Shown: in pieces, positions 36,312 through 45,030 of the stretch
Layout: each line of letters starts with the position of its first letter
Numbering within the stretch: the stretch's first letter is position 1
Origin: Legionella saoudiensis
Lineage (GTDB): Bacteria > Pseudomonadota > Gammaproteobacteria > Legionellales > Legionellaceae
Assembly (NCBI RefSeq): GCF_001465875.1
Contig: NZ_LN901322.1
Coordinates: 428,471 to 492,470, forward strand
Length of the DNA: 64,000 nt
Direction of reading: 5' to 3'
Translations under genes and position numbers: made by a program
The notes under the pieces: model-generated
Databases searched by the model: none
The model's input: the letters and a program-made list of their open reading frames with translations, nothing else
What the model was told of the DNA's origin: nothing

Positions 36312-38819
36312 CTAAAGCTGATCCAATCGTAAAGACTGTTTCACTAACCAAAAATCTTTCCAGGGATCTTCGGTTAATTGCTCAAGCCGTTTGGGCAACG
36401 TTTTAATCGTATAGCTGTTTTCTTTAATGTTTGTGCTTAACTCATCCCAGGCAAGCGGTGTACTCACTGGAGCATGAGGGCGAGCGCGGGTTGAATAGGC
36501 GCCAATCGCAGTAGCCGTTCGTTGATTTCTTAAATAATCGATGAATATTTTCCCTGTGCGTTTGGATTTAGTCATGGTGCTGATGTATTCATTAGGCTTT
36601 AATTTTTCTAAAAACTTCACAAAAACATGAGTGAATTCTTTAATGGTATCCCAATCGTATTCCGGGATAATAGGGATTACGACATGGAGCCCTTTACCTC
36701 CAGTGCTTTTGACAAAAGACTGCAGTTGGTATTGACCTAAATGCTCGCGTACTTCAAGAGCGGCGGATACCACTTTGCTCCAGGGAACATCGGGGGCTGG
36801 GTCTAAGTCAATCACCAGTGTGTCGGGTTGTTCGATGTGATCAATGCGACTACCCCAGGGATGAATTTCTAATACACCCATTTGTACTAAACTTAACAGT
36901 CCTTCCCGATTATTCAAGTAAATATAGCGCTCATGCTCTTCATCGCTTGGATCTTCAAAGGGCATTAATGCGTCAGGAGTAGATTCATTAAAATGACGCT
37001 GATAAAAGCATTTAGTGTGTTGAGATGGGCAGCGTACTAAGGTCAAAGGCCTTAACGAAATATAAGGCAAAATATAATCACTGACTGTATCATAATAAGT
37101 CAGCAGATCTTTTTTGGTAATTTTATCTTCGGGATAAAGAATTTTATCTGGGTTGGTAATTATAAAAGGAGATTCGGCTTTTTTTAAAGGTGCTTTTTCC
37201 TTCTTTATCTCGTCTAATGGAGTCTCTACCTCTCGTTTAACCTCAGTGGCTTTCTTGTCTAAGCGTATACCTTTAAAACTTGGATGGCGAATGTGGCCAT
37301 CGTTGGTCCATTCGGTAAATTCTACTTCGCATACCAGGGTTGGTTTTAGCCAATGCGCGGTCGTATAGCCTGGAGGTTTGCAATTAAAGGGGTTTTTGGT
37401 TGCTTTATTTTCTTGCAAGAGGGTGTTGATTTCTTTTAAGGATTTTTCAGTAAAGCCAGTTCCTACATTTCCGGTGAAATCCAGGGTGCCGTCCTTATTA
37501 TAAGCCCCTAAAAAAAGGGAGCCCAAATGTGCGCGGCTTCCTTTGGGCAAGGTATAGCCCCCAATAACGAACTCTTGTCTTTTCAGGCATTTGATTTTTA
37601 ACCAGCTCTTACTTCGTTTGGAGAGGTAAGGGGCTGTCGCGAGTTTGGAAATGATTCCTTCCAAGGCATGGCTGCACGAATAGTGATAGAGCTCATCGCC
37701 TTCTTTAATAATGTGATCACTGTAATGTAAAACCGGGATATTTACCGACAGCAAATTACTTAAAATCGCTTTTCGCTCAAGTAATGGTAGTTCCCTTAGG
37801 TCATAACCCTCAAAATACAACAGATCAAAGAGAAAATAGACCAAGGGGCTCTGTGTGTTATTCTTTAAGGAATTTTGCAGTAATTGAAAATCAGAGCGTC
37901 CGTCCTTATCCAAAACGACTACCTCGCCATCCAAGAGTACTTGCTTAAACGGTAAACGGCTTACTGCCTCCACGATGGATGGGAACTCATTGGTCCAGTC
38001 ATTATTATTTCGTGATTTTAACGTTACTTCAGAACCATTTTTATAAGCCAGGATGCGATATCCATCAAATTTGATTTCATGCAACCATTGTTCACCGACA
38101 GGGGGCTTATCTACTAACGTAGCAAGCTGGGGTGGAATAAATCCGGGGAATTCGCTTTGCGTTAACCCTTTAGGTAAAGTAATCGTAGGCTTTTTGATGG
38201 CTGGCTCTTTACGCTTTCTTTTAGGTTTTACTTTTTGTTCTCCAGAAGAACTCCAGATGCGATCATAATGGGTAGCAATTTCATCCATGGTGTAGTCAGA
38301 AATAACACTTCGATCAAGGGTTTCGGTAATGTCATATTCCTCTTGGCTTTGGGCAAATTCGTCATCAAATTTGATTAAAAACCAATGCTTTTCATCTTTA
38401 AAGCGAATTAAATCCCATCGACCGTTGAGCTTTTCTGCATGCAGTAGGAAACGTAAATGGCCCTTTTCATAAGCCTCATAGGGTTTTTCATCTAGGGGTT
38501 CCCAAGTTCCTTTGTCCCATAACATGACCGTACCCCCTCCATACTGTCCCTTGGGGATAATGCCTTCGAAACTGCCGTATTGAATGGGATGGTCCTCAAC
38601 ATGCATGGCTAAGCGTTTGACCTTCGGATCGAGGGACGGTCCTTTAGGAACGGCCCAACTTTTTAGGACACCATGGAGCTCGATGCGAAAATCGTAATGA
38701 AGGTGGCTGGCTGCATGCTTTTGGATTATAAAAAGACGAGGATGTTCTTTACTGACTTTTCCTTTAGGCTCGGATGTTTTCGAGAAGTCTCTTTTTTTAT
38801 GATATTGACTAAGGCCCAT
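36312..38819 (-). CDS. ligD: ATP-dependent DNA ligase D (multidomain)
   Basis: An 835-residue NHEJ enzyme in the order phosphoesterase, ligase, polymerase. Residues 25-150 hold the 3'-phosphoesterase (HAASHLHYDFRIELHG, EGIIPKGQYGGGTVMLW). The ligase has its nucleotide-accepting Lys250 in LHEIKFDGYRIL, then LLDGEVVVLD, LFDLLYFEGYDLR and KIKCLKRQEFVIGG. The C-terminal primase-polymerase (from about 555) has KKDLLTYYDTVSDYILPYI and LVIDLDPAPDVPW (catalytic Asp pair). All parts look intact. It normally works with Ku; here ku is truncated just downstream and a UdgX fragment lies upstream, so the pathway is decaying around an intact ligase. Confidence 0.95.
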   Translation of the reverse strand: MGLSQYHKKRDFSKTSEPKGKVSKEHPRLFIIQKHAASHLHYDFRIELHGVLKSWAVPKGPSLDPKVKRLAMHVEDHPIQYGSFEGIIPKGQYGGGTVMLWDKGTWEPLDEKPYEAYEKGHLRFLLHAEKLNGRWDLIRFKDEKHWFLIKFDDEFAQSQEEYDITETLDRSVISDYTMDEIATHYDRIWSSSGEQKVKPKRKRKEPAIKKPTITLPKGLTQSEFPGFIPPQLATLVDKPPVGEQWLHEIKFDGYRILAYKNGSEVTLKSRNNNDWTNEFPSIVEAVSRLPFKQVLLDGEVVVLDKDGRSDFQLLQNSLKNNTQSPLVYFLFDLLYFEGYDLRELPLLERKAILSNLLSVNIPVLHYSDHIIKEGDELYHYSCSHALEGIISKLATAPYLSKRSKSWLKIKCLKRQEFVIGGYTLPKGSRAHLGSLFLGAYNKDGTLDFTGNVGTGFTEKSLKEINTLLQENKATKNPFNCKPPGYTTAHWLKPTLVCEVEFTEWTNDGHIRHPSFKGIRLDKKATEVKREVETPLDEIKKEKAPLKKAESPFIITNPDKILYPEDKITKKDLLTYYDTVSDYILPYISLRPLTLVRCPSQHTKCFYQRHFNESTPDALMPFEDPSDEEHERYIYLNNREGLLSLVQMGVLEIHPWGSRIDHIEQPDTLVIDLDPAPDVPWSKVVSAALEVREHLGQYQLQSFVKSTGGKGLHVVIPIIPEYDWDTIKEFTHVFVKFLEKLKPNEYISTMTKSKRTGKIFIDYLRNQRTATAIGAYSTRARPHAPVSTPLAWDELSTNIKENSYTIKTLPKRLEQLTEDPWKDFWLVKQSLRLDQL

Positions 38820-39172
38820 AAATCATTCCTTTGTATTCGTGCAGTTTTTGCTGTGTATTTGATTCCACCCCTTTTTCTGCCTCATCTCTGGAGAAGGGCA
38901 AATTTGGATGGGTTTAATCCTAGCTCTTCTTTGTGAGTTCTTGTTCATTTAATTCTAGGAGCTAGCTTAAGGCCTGTCTAACTAACCCAAGCTGCATTCG
39001 TAGCTTCTAGGGAAGTTATTTCTGCTCTTTAAATGGTTGGGAGTGGCTAAGCGATTAATAAAAAAGGACTTTTATATGTTCTAGAGACTTACAGATGAAA
39101 ATTAGTGATTTACCTTATGCTTATAAGGGTTAACCTCTATGACTATCCTGTAATTTACTTCCAATCATAAAA
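38820..39172. other. Intergenic region, nothing recognised
   Basis: About 350 bases between ligD and the UdgX fragment. No frame or RNA gene is seen. Confidence 0.35.
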
Positions 39173-39424
39173 CTAATGGGCTGTCTCATAAGCCAGTAAG
39201 AGATCTTCTTTTAGTGTGGCACGAATTTCCTTGTCTTTGTGAAACATTTTAGCTCGCAAAATTGCTGAGGGATGATAAGTTGCCATGATTTGATAAGAAG
39301 GCCCTTGTATCAAATGGCCTCGTTCCTTTTGTAAGTGAAAGTTGGGATTAATTAATGATTTTGCAGCGGTGGCTCCAAGACAAAGTACTTATTGGGGAAT
39401 GAATTCTGAAGCAGTTTTATCCAT
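39173..39424 (-). pseudogene. UdgX-type uracil-DNA glycosylase, C-terminal remnant
   Basis: On the minus strand, after an in-frame stop (TAA), the frame reads VLCLGATAAKSLINPNFHL, KERGHLIQGPSYQIMA, TYHPSAILRAKMFHKDKEIR and LKEDLLLAYETAH. VLCLGATAAK and HPSAILR are hallmarks of the C-terminal half of family 4 / UdgX uracil-DNA glycosylases. Only about 71 of some 200 residues remain. The family removes or binds uracil in DNA. Its place next to ligD suggests a former DNA repair cluster. Confidence 0.85.
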
Positions 39425-39824
39425 AAATATGCTCCTATTGTGGTTCCTTTGATCCTGTTGATTTATGCTTTAAGCTTAGCAGAAAGGAATTACTTTCCAG
39501 CAAGATAATTCTTTCACATTAATCTGTAATAGACATATTTTTGACTATGCTGAATAAAAATGAAATCCTATTAGGAGAAAAGTAAGTTAAAGAACCTCAT
39601 CTTTCTTCCCTTAATTAATACAATGGGTGCACTCTTTAAAAGGAATGATCAACTGGTTGTTATTCTTAGTAAAAAATCGTGGATAACTAAAGGAAATGAT
39701 TCTACAGTCCATGTTATATAAAAGAAGAAGGAGTAGCTAGCTTTTTACCTAAAATCTTAGGAAGGGTTCGGCCATAACTCTTTAATATCATTGTAGATAA
39801 GTTCTTTGGGAAAGCTAACGACTT
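39425..39824. other. Intergenic region, nothing recognised
   Basis: The missing N-terminal part of the UdgX gene would be expected here, but no such frame was found. No RNA gene or strong hairpin stands out. Confidence 0.35.
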
Positions 39825-40046
39825 TTATTTCTTCCATTTAAGTTCAATTTCAAGCTCGCTTTCTCCATTCGCCTCTTCATACTCAAATTCCACCTCTACA
39901 TCTACGGGTACATAAAAGCGTTGATTGTTTATTTGTATTTGAAAACCTCTATTCTGTTCAATAGCATCTGCAATCCTTCGTAATTTATTAGCAATAGCTA
40001 ATGAGCCATATGTTTTTTCAAGTTCAATTTCATTATTTTGTTCCAT
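39825..40046 (-). CDS. Amphi-Trp domain protein
   Basis: A 73-residue protein, MEQNNEIELEKTYGSLAIAN, then RRIADAIEQNRGF and the end GESELEIELKWKK. The layout (short helix, then beta hairpins, ending EIELKW) matches the amphi-Trp domain family of small archaeal and bacterial proteins of unknown role. GGAG lies seven bases before this ATG; an earlier in-frame ATG adds eight residues (MEKKWSVF) without a site. Confidence 0.75.
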   Translation of the reverse strand: MEQNNEIELEKTYGSLAIANKLRRIADAIEQNRGFQIQINNQRFYVPVDVEVEFEYEEANGESELEIELKWKK

Positions 40047-40676
40047 AAAAACACTCCATTTCTTTTCCATATTGATGTTGATAAAAACAAAGGATCTATA
40101 ATAAATAAGGACTACTAAGTTTAATTATAGTTTACTTTAAAGCGAAAAATTTAGGGCAAAGGCATAATAGCCAGTCCTATTCCCTAAAATTTATACAAAA
40201 CACTCAAGGAGAGCAGTGAAACTTTACTGAAAAAGAACGTAGATCAGAAATTGAAAAAACAAAAGAAAAATCGTTGAATACTCTCGCGAAAATAAAGGAA
40301 GGGATGCTGCCTCCAATTCAACATCACAAGAACGCTACGAAAAAGCTTTAGAAGAAATTAACTGCGTAATTAGAGATCTTAATAATAAAATCAACAGAAA
40401 AATCTCCTTTTCCACCTTAATTTAAGTGGAACAGAGGTTAAGACCAGCGAAGTGTGTCCGAAGGGTTCAGCCTTGTACAACTGGAGCGGCTCAGCGATAT
40501 GATTTATCTAAAACCCTCTATGTTACAGAGAATAACTCTTATATAAAGCCAATTTATTATACTTATTTCTATAAAGATAAATCTTTTAACTTTTAATCTC
40601 GTTATTGATTCTCAAGATCAAGAAGTGCTATTTTTATTGAAATTTTTTTGTTGAATTAAAAATAAAGGTTTATAGA
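40047..40676. other. Intergenic region with decayed coding remains
   Basis: Between 40221 and 40435 two overlapping frames read like one broken helical protein: RSEIEKTKEKSLNTLAKIKE in one frame and NSTSQERYEKALEEINCVIR in another, ending at TAA near 40434. They suggest a frameshifted fragment of an effector-like gene; no family is recognised. The remainder holds nothing identifiable. Confidence 0.3.
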
Positions 40677-41396
40677 ATGCCTTGTAAAAAAAGTTCGTTT
40701 TATTTTTTATCCTGTGGGTTGTTGTGCTTAATTTTGTTTTCTATGGTAGTTTATGCTGTATATATTCAAAGCCCGTATCTTTCAATCAATCAAGAAATAT
40801 ATATTTTAAGTAAGAAAATTCAAAACGCACCTGTCTTCTACTTAGGTAATTTCATTTCTTTATTTGGTGATAAATTCATTATTTTACCAACGTTCGCTAC
40901 AACTGGATTTCTTCTCTATTTAAAGAAGCAAAAATGGTTGGCTTTACATTTATGTGGTGTAATTATTATTGCAACCTTACTGGCTTCCATATTAAAAAAT
41001 TCAGTTGCGTTTCCAAGACCCGAGCTAGTAGGTACTGCATTAAAAAGTTATGCATTTCCTAGCCGTCATGTGACTATATTTTCAGCTTATATTACTTTTT
41101 TATTCGCATTGATGATTCCTAAGATAAAGCAGAAAGGTTTGGGAATAATTGTTGTAATTTTACTAATAATAATAGAGTCAATTTCCCGCATTATCTTGCA
41201 GGTGCATTGGATCTCAGATGTGGTAGGTGGTGCGTTCCTTGGTGCTTTTTGTGGTTTCATGGGTGCTTACTCATTTTCTCTTAAAGCTAATTTTACCCAA
41301 AATATTAGGTTGGTTTTAATAATTTTATTTATATCGTTTCTATTATTCGCCGCTGTTTTTCTAATATTAAATTTTTTTGGCTTTAATTTGGATTAA
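40677..41396 (+). CDS. PAP2-superfamily phosphatase, membrane bound
   Basis: A 239-residue inner-membrane protein with about six helices. The phosphatase signature is complete: KNSVAFPRPE (K-x6-R-P), FPSRHVTIF (PSRH in place of PSGH), and SRIILQVHWISDVVGG (S-R-x5-H-x3-D). The Arg for Gly change in the second motif occurs in some PgpB/LpxE-type enzymes. It should remove phosphate from a lipid such as undecaprenyl pyrophosphate, phosphatidic acid or lipid A; the substrate is not clear. AAAGG precedes the ATG. The neighbours give no hint. Confidence 0.9.
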   Translation: MPCKKSSFYFLSCGLLCLILFSMVVYAVYIQSPYLSINQEIYILSKKIQNAPVFYLGNFISLFGDKFIILPTFATTGFLLYLKKQKWLALHLCGVIIIATLLASILKNSVAFPRPELVGTALKSYAFPSRHVTIFSAYITFLFALMIPKIKQKGLGIIVVILLIIIESISRIILQVHWISDVVGGAFLGAFCGFMGAYSFSLKANFTQNIRLVLIILFISFLLFAAVFLILNFFGFNLD

Positions 41397-41649
41397 GATC
41401 TAGTCTTTAATGTCTCAACTTGTAGGGAAACTTCGTATAGTTAGAGAAAATAAGAGCTCAAATGGATTTCGGTGTAGTTCATAATACTATTTACCAATCT
41501 GCGTGGCTGTTTTATATAACGTAGATTTCTTTATTTTTCCCTCAAATTGTTTATCAAATATTTCAGCATAGAGATCTTATTGCAATAAATTCAAATAAAA
41601 TATACAATATGGCTATTTTATTTACAATTAACTTTGAGGGATAAGTGAT

Positions 41650-42402
41650 ATGGCATTATGGGAAGTTTATGCAGAAGAAGCCAAAGATTTTGATCAAAGG
41701 GCAAAACAGGTAATGATAGAAGCAAGAAAAGTTTTGTCAATATACCCTCATAATTTTAATGACGAACTATTATATTTTGCAGTGCATTCTATCTTAAGAC
41801 AAAATAAGATTGATGCTTATACAGCAGTCCAAGATTCCCAATGGAAAGAAATGATTAATGAAAAAACTCTTTTTAATGCGATTCTTGACTATTATTTTTC
41901 TATGTTTGATGAACAAATCTTTAGACAAACAAATTGGCTTCATTCAAATGACGTACCTACAAGAGAGAATAACATCCTTGAACGACAAAATTTTTTAGAA
42001 AAATTAAATACTATTCGAAATAAAAAATTTGAATGCAATACTACTGAGGAAGCGATTCGGTTTAAATTAAAATTAGTCACAGAGTTAAGTGATTTAATCT
42101 CGCAAACGGATTTGGAAACTCTTAAGGATCACAATACTCTAAATATTGTCGAAATTATTTCCAGCTTACTAAAATTATTTTGTATGAGTATTTTTTCCTC
42201 GCTTTATTTCGATCCCATCATTTCAAATAAATGCAACATGGGAAATTCATTCGGTACTCTTTGGTCTGGTAAATCATTAAATAGTATTCATATGGAGCAT
42301 TTAAAAGCTAAATCCGAACAATTGAAACATACATGTAAAATAATTAGTGAATTTTTAAACATTCAGGAAAACCAAAGGGTTGAAGAAGTTCCAATAATAT
42401 AA
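41650..42402 (+). CDS. Unrecognised helical protein, effector candidate
   Basis: A 250-residue soluble protein, strongly helical, starting MALWEVYAEEAKDFDQRAKQ behind GAGGG. Segments such as LRQNKIDAYTAVQDSQWKEM and KLKLVTELSDLISQTDLETL look like helical bundles. It ends in RVEEVPII. No domain is recognised. The next gene follows after about 130 bases on the same strand and may be co-transcribed. Confidence 0.65.
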   Translation: MALWEVYAEEAKDFDQRAKQVMIEARKVLSIYPHNFNDELLYFAVHSILRQNKIDAYTAVQDSQWKEMINEKTLFNAILDYYFSMFDEQIFRQTNWLHSNDVPTRENNILERQNFLEKLNTIRNKKFECNTTEEAIRFKLKLVTELSDLISQTDLETLKDHNTLNIVEIISSLLKLFCMSIFSSLYFDPIISNKCNMGNSFGTLWSGKSLNSIHMEHLKAKSEQLKHTCKIISEFLNIQENQRVEEVPII

Positions 42403-42535
42403 TTTTTCAGCCTTATTGGTTAAATTATTTATTATTGGTGGGTTAAGAGCTGTTCATTTTCTGAACCGTGTAAGCCCATTATGCAGGAAGGCAATTTTGC
42501 AGGCAACAGAGCCAAAAACATTAGGAGTGTATTTA

Positions 42536-43024
42536 ATGCGGAATTTTAAAAAAGAAAGAAAAGATCTGCTTTTAATTTGGTTGGAAAAAGGGTATATCAC
42601 TAGTGAGGAAATAGAGGCATATCCAGAAAATGACCTTTTTTTGCGTCTAAGTGGTGAAAAATTAGGATTTTTCTTGGAGGATCGAACTATTTCTTTAACT
42701 CAAATCCTTAAAACCGAGAATAAAAAATTACTATACTTCTCTATTTTTTATGAGCAAATAAAAAGAGTAATGGCTGCAAATGATCTTACATCGAATGATT
42801 TGTTCGATTTATCTATTGAGAAGATAGATCAGCTAAAGCAAGAACTATTTCCACAAACAGTCAAAGCCAGCTCCCTAAGCAACCTGCCTTTAACTTTATT
42901 TGCTGCAACCCCTTTGCAAAAAAAGCAGCAAGAAGGCTTTATTGGTTTCGATAAGGAGCATGTACTTGAATTATCTGAAAACCATGATGATGATGATATA
43001 TATGGTGACACTTTTAAACCATAA
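42536..43024 (+). CDS. Unrecognised protein with acidic tail, effector candidate
   Basis: A 162-residue protein. The open frame runs on upstream to 42416 (TTG), but AGGAG at 42523-42527 sits eight bases before the ATG at 42536, which is taken as the start. The body is helical (KKERKDLLLIWLEKGYITSE). The tail has LELSENHDDDDIYGDTFKP, an acidic E/D block of the type found in Dot/Icm signals. No known domain. Function unknown. Confidence 0.65.
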   Translation: MRNFKKERKDLLLIWLEKGYITSEEIEAYPENDLFLRLSGEKLGFFLEDRTISLTQILKTENKKLLYFSIFYEQIKRVMAANDLTSNDLFDLSIEKIDQLKQELFPQTVKASSLSNLPLTLFAATPLQKKQQEGFIGFDKEHVLELSENHDDDDIYGDTFKP

Positions 43025-43270
43025 CTCTTGGCGCTGTCATATTCTCTAGTGTTCCAGATTCAAAAAAGCTATATTCTGGAATACTAGTTGGAAATGTAGA
43101 AAATAGTATGTTATAGGAACCTCAAAAATAAATTATTTTTCTGTATTAAGCAAAATTACCAATTAAAATCTCACATCGCGCTGGGAGAGGGAATTTACCT
43201 TCCCAGAGTTCAATTTTATATTACGCAAGTAAGGGCTTTCTGATCCTAGGCAGTAATTCTGGACACCCAG

Positions 43271-44122
43271 TTAAGCTATGTTTTTCAGTTCAAAATTAAA
43301 AGGGCTTGTATAGCCAATTGAACTATGTCTTCTTTTGCGATTATAGTCAACATCAATATACTCAAATACAGCTTGGCGCATCTCGGCACGAGTCATAACC
43401 GGCTCAAACTGGATTGCTTCAACCTTTAGAGAATGAAAGAAACTCTCGGCAACAGCATTGTCCCAGCAGTTACCTTTACGGCTCATGCTTATTTTAAAAT
43501 CATGCTCTCTAGCTAAATCCCGGTAAGCATATGAGCAATACTGGCTGCCTCTATCACTATGAATGATAACGCCTTTGGGCATTCCCCTACGAAACATTGC
43601 CATGGTTAAAGAATCCGTTACCAAGGATGCATTTATACGTTCATTCATCGACCAGCCAACGACTGCGCGTGAATATAAGTCAATGACCACAGCAAGGTAT
43701 AGCCAACCTTCACTGGTCCAAAGATAAGTAACATCCTGAACCCACTTTTGATTGGGTGCATCCGCGCTAAAGTCGCGATTTAACAGGTTGTCCGCGATAG
43801 GAAGTTGATGTTCGCTATCAGTAGTTACCTTGAACTTCTTTGCCGCTTTAGGAAGGAGCTTTTGTCTGCGCATGCTGTCACTGATAGTCTTTATCGCCGC
43901 AGGCGAGCCATCTTCAATCAGATCTTTCTGAATTCGAGTAGCGCCATAACGTCCTTTACTGTCATCAAATAACTCTCTAATTTTTATATCTCTAAACTGT
44001 TGCTTTAATGCCCGATTACTCAGCTTAGAGCCATTTTTACACCAATCATAATACCCACTTCGTGATACCCGAAGCACCATAGCCATGCGCTTTACAGAAA
44101 AACAATGCTGATGCTCAAACAT
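43271..44122 (-). CDS. IS3-family transposase OrfB (DDE catalytic subunit)
   Basis: A 283-residue DDE integrase. A HTH_21-like N-terminus (HCFSVKRMAMVLRVSRSGYY) is followed by the rve core: first Asp in WVQDVTYLWTSEGWLYLAVV, second Asp in VIIHSDRGSQYCS, and Glu in NCWDNAVAESFFHSLKVE. Intact. It lies in the -1 frame relative to OrfA. Its frame is open back across OrfA's end (adding NRFEF), so the two are probably made as one OrfAB by -1 slippage on the A-rich run at OrfA's end (AAAAAC or AAAAAT). Confidence 0.95.
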   Translation of the reverse strand: MFEHQHCFSVKRMAMVLRVSRSGYYDWCKNGSKLSNRALKQQFRDIKIRELFDDSKGRYGATRIQKDLIEDGSPAAIKTISDSMRRQKLLPKAAKKFKVTTDSEHQLPIADNLLNRDFSADAPNQKWVQDVTYLWTSEGWLYLAVVIDLYSRAVVGWSMNERINASLVTDSLTMAMFRRGMPKGVIIHSDRGSQYCSYAYRDLAREHDFKISMSRKGNCWDNAVAESFFHSLKVEAIQFEPVMTRAEMRQAVFEYIDVDYNRKRRHSSIGYTSPFNFELKNIA

Positions 44123-44136
44123 AAACTCAAATCGAT

Positions 44137-44421
44137 TTATTTTTGGTTTTTCGCGAAGTAGGTGGCCGCCTTTTTTAGAATGGCTAGATCCTCCGCTTGT
44201 TCGGCCAATTGCCGTTTAAGCTTGACCACTTCTGCTGCAAGTGACGCTTCTCGCTCGCTGGTGCTGGCTTTCTTGGCCAGTTTGGCTCGCCAATCGTAGA
44301 TTTGTGATTCATAAATACCTAGTTCTTTTGCGGTTTTACCGACACCTTGCTTCGCAGCCAAATTTACGGTTTCTTGCTTGCACTCTTGTGTGTGAATCTT
44401 ATGTGGTCTTTTCGCTTTCAT
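44137..44421 (-). CDS. IS3-family transposase OrfA (DNA-binding subunit)
   Basis: A 94-residue protein with a helix-turn-helix (AAKQGVGKTAKELGIYESQI, then YDWRAKL) and a leucine zipper-like helix (EVVKLKRQLAEQAEDLAILK). It binds the ends of the element and directs OrfB after frameshifting. Length is normal for the family. Confidence 0.95.
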   Translation of the reverse strand: MKAKRPHKIHTQECKQETVNLAAKQGVGKTAKELGIYESQIYDWRAKLAKKASTSEREASLAAEVVKLKRQLAEQAEDLAILKKAATYFAKNQK

Positions 44422-44486
44422 ATCATACCTCGGTTTATTATTTTACTAACTTAACCGAGTGTCCGAAAGTATTGCAGGGGATCACT

Positions 44487-45030
44487 TTTCTTTTCGCTAA
44501 AGTACCTGTATCTCCAAATCCGAGATGATCTTGAGTTGTGGGGATCTAAAGTAAGCACTGGATTAACCTAGGAGTCATCGCAATTTAAATTGCCTGCACT
44601 AACTCCTACATGGAGCTTACCATTGAGGGCATCCCCAAGTTAAAAGAATAGAGTAACATCATTTTAGGAAGGAGATGGCACTGCTGGTGTTCCGTTGTGG
44701 GGCATCCAGATTACCTATCTTTCTACTATAGGGGCACACTTATGATATTCATCCAGAAGAATTAATTGTAGGCGCTACATACTAAAGTGTCCTCTTTTTC
44801 TTGCATGAGTTTGAAGAAACTATCTTTACAACAGATAATGATTGGTTTTTGTTGCTTGAAATGATGATTTTTAATAGGGAATTGGCAATTGATTTATTCA
44901 ATCTCTTTGCAAAAATACTTTTTGGATTAGGGAATATTTGAGTAGGGATATTGTGAACGGTGGGGATTGAAAGGATGTATCTCATTTTTATTAGAGATAC
45001 ATCCTGGAGTTACTTCAACGTGATGGCTTC
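44487..45030. other. Intergenic region with no intact gene
   Basis: About 540 bases. A plus-strand frame without a start (reading TTDNDWFLLLEMMIFNRELA, to 44939) could be an old gene fragment. A 67-codon minus-strand frame on top of it is not convincing. No RNA gene or terminator is seen. Confidence 0.35.

Larger units (their letters stand above)
43241..44486 (-). mobile_element. IS3-family insertion sequence
   Basis: A 1246-bp element. The left end TGATCCTAGGCAGTAATTCT and the right end (reverse complement, TGATCCCCTGCAATACTTTC) are imperfect inverted repeats that continue through GGACAC and GTTAAG, about 35 bp in all. It holds orfA and orfB in the usual order and overlap. No clear 3-5 bp target duplication is visible (TTTC left, CTTT right). 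Confidence 0.9.

Noticed and set aside
42416..42535. N-terminal extension of the acidic-tailed protein
   Set aside because: A TTG start without a site, while AGGAG is correctly placed before the ATG at 42536.
44782..44985. Minus-strand frame of 67 codons
   Set aside because: Low-complexity, Ser/Lys/Ile-rich, no ribosome binding site; the opposite strand reads more like a protein fragment.
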